9,103 bases of DNA from an uncultured Prevotella sp. (GTDB taxonomy: Bacteria; Bacteroidota; Bacteroidia; Bacteroidales; Bacteroidaceae). Of the stretch, positions 6,028-9,103 are shown in pieces (position 1 is the stretch's first letter; every line of letters starts with the position of its first letter). A model generated the notes under the pieces. That model worked only from the letters and a program-made list of their open reading frames with translations. It was not told the origin of the DNA and made no database searches. The stretch covers positions 1 through 9,103 of the forward strand of contig CAMBBY010000022.1 of NCBI GenBank assembly GCA_945863825.1. Direction: 5' to 3'. The position numbers and the translations under genes are program-made.

Positions 6028-6051
6028 TTTATGGCCTATGGCATAAATGCC
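6028..6051. promoter_or_regulatory. Dyad and ATGGC repeat cluster upstream of uxaC
   Basis: TTTATG-G-CC-TAT-GG-CATAAA (6028-6047) is a near-perfect inverted repeat with one bulged base. The same stretch reads as repeated pentamers: ATGGC at 6031-6035 and 6038-6042, then the variant ATGCC at 6047-6051. It lies between the araC stop and the terminator, about 145 bp upstream of the uxaC -33. It may be a regulator site or a hairpin in the araC mRNA tail. Confidence 0.3.
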
Positions 6052-6090
6052 TGTTATAAATATTAAGAATTGAAGAGAATTAAAGAATAA

Positions 6091-6144
6091 AACAAATAAA
6101 TCTTCCATGTATGACTACTTGGGAGATTTATTTTGTTCTTTTTT
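6091..6144 (+). terminator. Terminator after araC
   Basis: AACAAATAAATCTTCCA (6091-6107) pairs with TGGGAGATTTATTTTGTT (6120-6137), with one bulged T and one G-U pair, around a 12-nt loop. The T run TTTTTT (6139-6144) follows. It ends araC transcription about 50 nt before the uxaC promoter, so uxaC is an independent unit. Confidence 0.85.
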
Positions 6145-6196
6145 ACCTTTTCCGCAATCGTTTAAGTAAAAATCTGATTAAAAATTCTATTATTAT

Positions 6197-6228
6197 TTTG
6201 TTTTACCGAAAATTTGAGTTATTTTTGC
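6197..6228 (+). promoter_or_regulatory. uxaC promoter, Bacteroidetes -33/-7 type
   Basis: TTTG (6197-6200), exactly 19 bp, then TATTTTTGC (6220-6228): a full match to TTTG-N19-TAnnTTTGC. The start of transcription should be near 6231, leaving a leader of about 67 nt that is A-rich near the ATG and has no Shine-Dalgarno sequence, as is common in Bacteroidetes. Confidence 0.82.
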
Positions 6229-6297
6229 AAAGAAAATAGTTAATGGAATTCCCAAAAGGTTTTTCAAAAGCAAAATATTTAAAACTACTATACAATT

Positions 6298-7701
6298 ATG
6301 AAGCAATTTATGGATGAAAATTTCTTGCTCGACACTAAGACAGCGCAGGATCTTTTCCACAATCATGCGGCTAAGATGCCAATCATCGATTATCACTGCC
6401 ACCTCATCCCTGAGATGGTTGCGAATGATCACAAGTTCAAGAGCATTACAGAACTCTGGCTCGGTGGTGACCACTACAAGTGGCGTGCTATGCGTACCAA
6501 TGGTGTAGATGAGCGTTTCTGCACAGGTACTGACACCAGCGACTGGGAGAAGTTCGAGAAATGGGCAGAGACTGTACCATATACTTTCCGTAACCCTCTT
6601 TATCACTGGACACACCTGGAGCTCAAGACAGCTTTCGGTATTGACAAGCAGTTGAGCCCTAAGACTGCACGTGAGATCTACGATGAGTGTAATGAGAAGT
6701 TGCAGCAGCCTGAGTTCAGTGCACGCGGTTTGATGCGCCATTATCATGTAGAGTGTGTTTGTACAACAGACGATCCAATTGATGATCTCCGTTATCACAA
6801 GCAGACCCGTGAGAGCGGTTTTGAAATCAAGATGATTCCAGCATGGCGTCCTGATAAGGCTATGAATATCGAGAAGCCTGACTTCGCTGAGTATATGAAT
6901 AAGTTGGGTGAGGTTGCTGGTGTTACTATCTCAACATTCCAGGATATGGTAGATGCTCTTCAGAAGCGTCACGATTTCTTCACAGAGAATGGCTGTAAGT
7001 TGAGTGACCATGGTATTGAGGAATTCTATGACGAGGCATATACTGATTCACAGATTGAGACTATCTTTGAAAAGGCTATGCGTGGTCAGCAGTTGTCAGT
7101 TATTGAGGTTCGTCAGTACAAGCATGCTTTCTTGAGAATTTGTGCTGAGATGGATCATGCTGCTGATTGGACTCAGCAGTATCACTATGGTGCCATCCGC
7201 GACAATAACACATTGATGTACAATAAGTTGGGTGCAGATACAGGTTTTGATTCTATTGGTGAGTTTACTACAGCTCGTGCTATGAGTAATTTCTTGAATG
7301 AATTGAACGTAGAGGGTAAGTTGACTCGTACAATCCTTTATTGCTTGAACCCATGTGCCAATGAGGTAATCGCTACTATGCTTGGTAATTTCCAGGATGG
7401 TTCTTGCCCAGGTAAGATTCAGTTTGGTTCTGGCTGGTGGTTCAATGATCAGCTCGATGGTATGACACGCCAGATGAATGCATTGTCTGTACTCGGCCTT
7501 TTGAGCCGTTTCGTTGGTATGTTGACTGACTCTCGTTCATTCTTGAGCTATCCACGTCATGAGTATTTCCGTCGTTTGCTTTGCAACCTCCTCGGTAATG
7601 ATGTAGAGAAGGGCTTGCTTCCTAACGATATGGAGAGTCTCTCTCGCATGGTTGAAGATATCTCTTACAACAATGCCCGCAACTACTTCAAGTTCTATTA
7701 A
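6298..7701 (+). CDS. uxaC: Uronate (glucuronate/galacturonate) isomerase
   Basis: Interconverts D-glucuronate and D-fructuronate, and D-galacturonate and D-tagaturonate, the first cytosolic step of hexuronate breakdown from pectin and glucuronate-bearing glycans. The 467-aa length matches the family. It is an amidohydrolase-superfamily barrel: the metal-binding motif DYHCHL (D31, H33, H35) is near the N-terminus, CTTDDPIDDLRYH lies about one third along, and the UxaC signature LTDSRSFLSYPRHEYFRR is near the C-terminus, preceded by GSGWWFNDQLDGM. The ATG at 6298 precedes the conserved MDENFLL block. Codons for Phe, His, Asp and Ile end in C more often than in neighbouring genes, especially in the first third, which suggests high expression. 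It has its own promoter and is probably monocistronic. No other hexuronate gene (uxaA, uxaB, uxuA, uxuB) is in the window. Confidence 0.97.
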   Translation: MKQFMDENFLLDTKTAQDLFHNHAAKMPIIDYHCHLIPEMVANDHKFKSITELWLGGDHYKWRAMRTNGVDERFCTGTDTSDWEKFEKWAETVPYTFRNPLYHWTHLELKTAFGIDKQLSPKTAREIYDECNEKLQQPEFSARGLMRHYHVECVCTTDDPIDDLRYHKQTRESGFEIKMIPAWRPDKAMNIEKPDFAEYMNKLGEVAGVTISTFQDMVDALQKRHDFFTENGCKLSDHGIEEFYDEAYTDSQIETIFEKAMRGQQLSVIEVRQYKHAFLRICAEMDHAADWTQQYHYGAIRDNNTLMYNKLGADTGFDSIGEFTTARAMSNFLNELNVEGKLTRTILYCLNPCANEVIATMLGNFQDGSCPGKIQFGSGWWFNDQLDGMTRQMNALSVLGLLSRFVGMLTDSRSFLSYPRHEYFRRLLCNLLGNDVEKGLLPNDMESLSRMVEDISYNNARNYFKFY

Positions 7702-7730
7702 TCGTAGAGCAGAATAGCAATTATACTAAG

Positions 7731-7774
7731 ACAAATCCCTTTACGGCATCTGATGATGTTGTGGAGGGATTTGT
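7731..7774 (+). terminator. Long hairpin after uxaC, probable terminator without a clear T run
   Basis: ACAAATCCCT (7731-7740) and AGGGATTTGT (7765-7774) are perfectly complementary. The pairing continues inward for nine more positions if G-U is allowed, giving a 19-bp stem with a 6-nt loop. The downstream sequence TGGTTAATAA has no proper T run, so termination may be inefficient or the structure may protect the uxaC mRNA 3' end. Confidence 0.6.
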
Positions 7775-7800
7775 TGGTTAATAACAGAAAACTTTTGATT

Positions 7801-9103
7801 ATGGGGGTAATAGACAGAATACTACGATATTACGAAGATCTCAGAGAATTTAATTCTTCTAATATCAAGGATTTCCGAGGCAGAGTAAAGTCTTGGATAA
7901 AGATGGGTATGCTTGCCGGACGTATCTTCTATGTAAAGGATATGTGGGCCAGAGATGTGGCAGCATTGACTTTTGCCTCCTTCATGGCTTTGATTCCTTT
8001 TATGGCGATGATGTTTGTCATTGCCAGAGGTTTTGGATATGCATCCTTATTGGAATCCTGGCTTTCTACTACTTTTGAGGCACAACCGGTTGTGGCTCAA
8101 ACTATCGTAAATTTCGTACATAATTATATCGAGAATACCCAGAGCAACTATATCATCGGTACGGGTATCGTGATGTTTCTCTATACTATTATCTCTCTGA
8201 TGCAGAAAATAGAACTTACGTTTGATGACATCTGGCATACGGGTGAACGTTCATGGAAACAGATTTTTACGGAATATCCTACCATTCTGTTTGGTTTAAG
8301 TCTCATGATACTTTTTGCTTCGAGTATTAATGTATGGACGGTGAATATGGTAGATAATGTCGATAAGATAGCTGATATAGGAGAAACAATTCCTTCGTTT
8401 ATCCTCCATTTGGCTGCATTCGTTCCGATGTTTCTGTTCTTTGTGTTCTGCTATTGTGTTATTCCGAATACCTATATCAGACTTCGCAGTACTCTTGTAC
8501 CTTCTTTTCTGGCTGGTATCTGTATGACAGCATTGCAGTATGGCTATATTTATTTGCAAGTATTCCTTTCCAGCTATAATGTCATTTATGGTTCTTTGGC
8601 TGCCATTCCACTTTTTCTGTTATGGCTTCAGATTTCTTGGGCAATAGTGGTATTTGGTGCTTTGCTTTGTCATACGAATCAAAACATACATTATTATGAT
8701 GGAGACCTCAGATATGATCGTCTTAAATTAGTGCAGCGTATCAAGGTTTGCGGAATGGTTATGCATTTGGTATGCAAGCAGTTTAATAATGGAGAACAGG
8801 CTTATACTCCTAAGCAGATTCATGATTTAACAGAAATACCGCAACAGATAGTCAATCAGGCAGTAAGAGAACTTTTGCATGCTAAATTACTGGTAGAGAT
8901 TAGAAGCGAAAAAAAAGGTTGTTTTGAAGAATCTGTAGTCTTGCATCCGATAGAGAAGATAGATCATCTGACTTATGGGGTGATGATAGAACGCCTCTTT
9001 AACTATGGTGAGGAAATTTCTGTTTTTTCAGAAATAGAAAAAGAATTGAAATTGTGGAAAAATATCGATATCGTAAATCAGAAATTCGTAGATAACGGTA
9101 AGC
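7801..9103 (+). CDS. YihY/BrkB-family inner membrane protein (3' end off window)
   Basis: An open frame of 434 codons runs from ATG 7801 to the window edge with no stop. Family length is near this, so few residues should be missing. After a cytosolic N-terminus of about 50 residues, six hydrophobic segments are visible at about 54-76, 116-136, 161-179, 201-221, 232-255 and 264-289. Hallmarks are DVAALTFASFMALIPFMAMM in segment 1 and YGSLAAIPLFLLWLQISW in segment 6. A soluble C-terminal tail (about 290-434) contains a winged-helix-like block, YTPKQIHDLTEIPQQIVNQA then VRELLHAKLLVEI (335-369). Family members were once called ribonuclease BN or BrkB in error; the transported substrate or role is unknown. 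The upstream gap of 99 nt holds the uxaC hairpin and no consensus promoter, so readthrough from uxaC is possible. Confidence 0.92.
   Translation, partial: MGVIDRILRYYEDLREFNSSNIKDFRGRVKSWIKMGMLAGRIFYVKDMWARDVAALTFASFMALIPFMAMMFVIARGFGYASLLESWLSTTFEAQPVVAQTIVNFVHNYIENTQSNYIIGTGIVMFLYTIISLMQKIELTFDDIWHTGERSWKQIFTEYPTILFGLSLMILFASSINVWTVNMVDNVDKIADIGETIPSFILHLAAFVPMFLFFVFCYCVIPNTYIRLRSTLVPSFLAGICMTALQYGYIYLQVFLSSYNVIYGSLAAIPLFLLWLQISWAIVVFGALLCHTNQNIHYYDGDLRYDRLKLVQRIKVCGMVMHLVCKQFNNGEQAYTPKQIHDLTEIPQQIVNQAVRELLHAKLLVEIRSEKKGCFEESVVLHPIEKIDHLTYGVMIERLFNYGEEISVFSEIEKELKLWKNIDIVNQKFVDNGK

Larger units (their letters stand above)
5982..6297. other. Intergenic region between araC and uxaC
   Basis: This 316-bp AT-rich stretch has no convincing gene. 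In order it holds the dyad/ATGGC cluster (6028-6051), an A-rich tract with GAATT-type repeats (6066-6090), the araC terminator (6091-6144), the uxaC promoter (6197-6228) and the uxaC leader (about 6231-6297). An open frame on the minus strand (6798-6193) is antisense to uxaC and is not credible. Confidence 0.8.

Noticed and set aside
6193..6798. 201-residue minus-strand open frame opposite uxaC
   Set aside because: It is antisense to a well-conserved gene, has no recognisable domain and spans the uxaC promoter; it is a codon-usage shadow.
7893..8559. Short open frames on both strands at 7893-8559
   Set aside because: They lie inside the continuous BrkB-family frame that runs from 7801 to the window end.
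1..9103. Mobile element, CRISPR, defence or toxin-antitoxin system
   Set aside because: No transposase, integrase, terminal repeats, spaced repeat array or related protein families were seen; all genes have ordinary chromosomal identities.

Overview
The window looks like chromosomal housekeeping DNA from a gut-type Bacteroidales bacterium, most likely Prevotella/Segatella-like. This is inferred from three things. The proteins resemble Bacteroidetes forms (ACT-less SerA, SerA next to DUF1015, DapA, UxaC, BrkB). The two clearest promoters match the Bacteroidetes pattern TTTG-N19-TAnnTTTGC exactly. Shine-Dalgarno sequences are largely absent. Bases 1-46 are not biological: they are Illumina Nextera adapter, including an i5 index, left on the contig end.

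Layout: (1) 47-922, 3-phosphoglycerate dehydrogenase SerA, 5'-truncated at the adapter junction, followed by a terminator hairpin. (2) 1040-2374, a DUF1015 protein, then 2455-3042, a YigZ/IMPACT-family protein. They share a strand, are probably cotranscribed, and end at a strong terminator whose left arm lies inside the last codons. (3) 3981-3178, tRNA pseudouridine synthase TruA on the minus strand, convergent with the IMPACT gene and divergent from dapA across an AT-rich promoter region. (4) 4130-5017, DapA (lysine/meso-DAP synthesis), with a textbook promoter and a short leader. (5) 5094-5981, an AraC-family regulator with a cupin-like N-terminus, then a 316-bp intergenic region holding a dyad/direct-repeat cluster, a terminator and a textbook promoter. 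(6) 6298-7701, uronate isomerase UxaC. (7) 7801-9103, a YihY/BrkB-family membrane protein with a C-terminal winged-helix-like tail. It is open at the right edge, with 434 codons and no stop.

Functionally, SerA feeds serine synthesis, DapA feeds lysine and peptidoglycan, TruA modifies tRNA, and UxaC opens hexuronate (pectin/glucuronate) catabolism. The AraC regulator just upstream is the obvious candidate to control uxaC, but that is inference. I see no phage, transposon, CRISPR, toxin-antitoxin or defence system and no tRNA or rRNA, and I do not think the window holds an undescribed multi-gene system. The points worth a second look are the adapter artefact, the lysine-type SerA active site, the DUF1015 protein with a ParB/SerK-like DGHHR motif beside serA, the TruA insertion, and several regulatory structures between genes.
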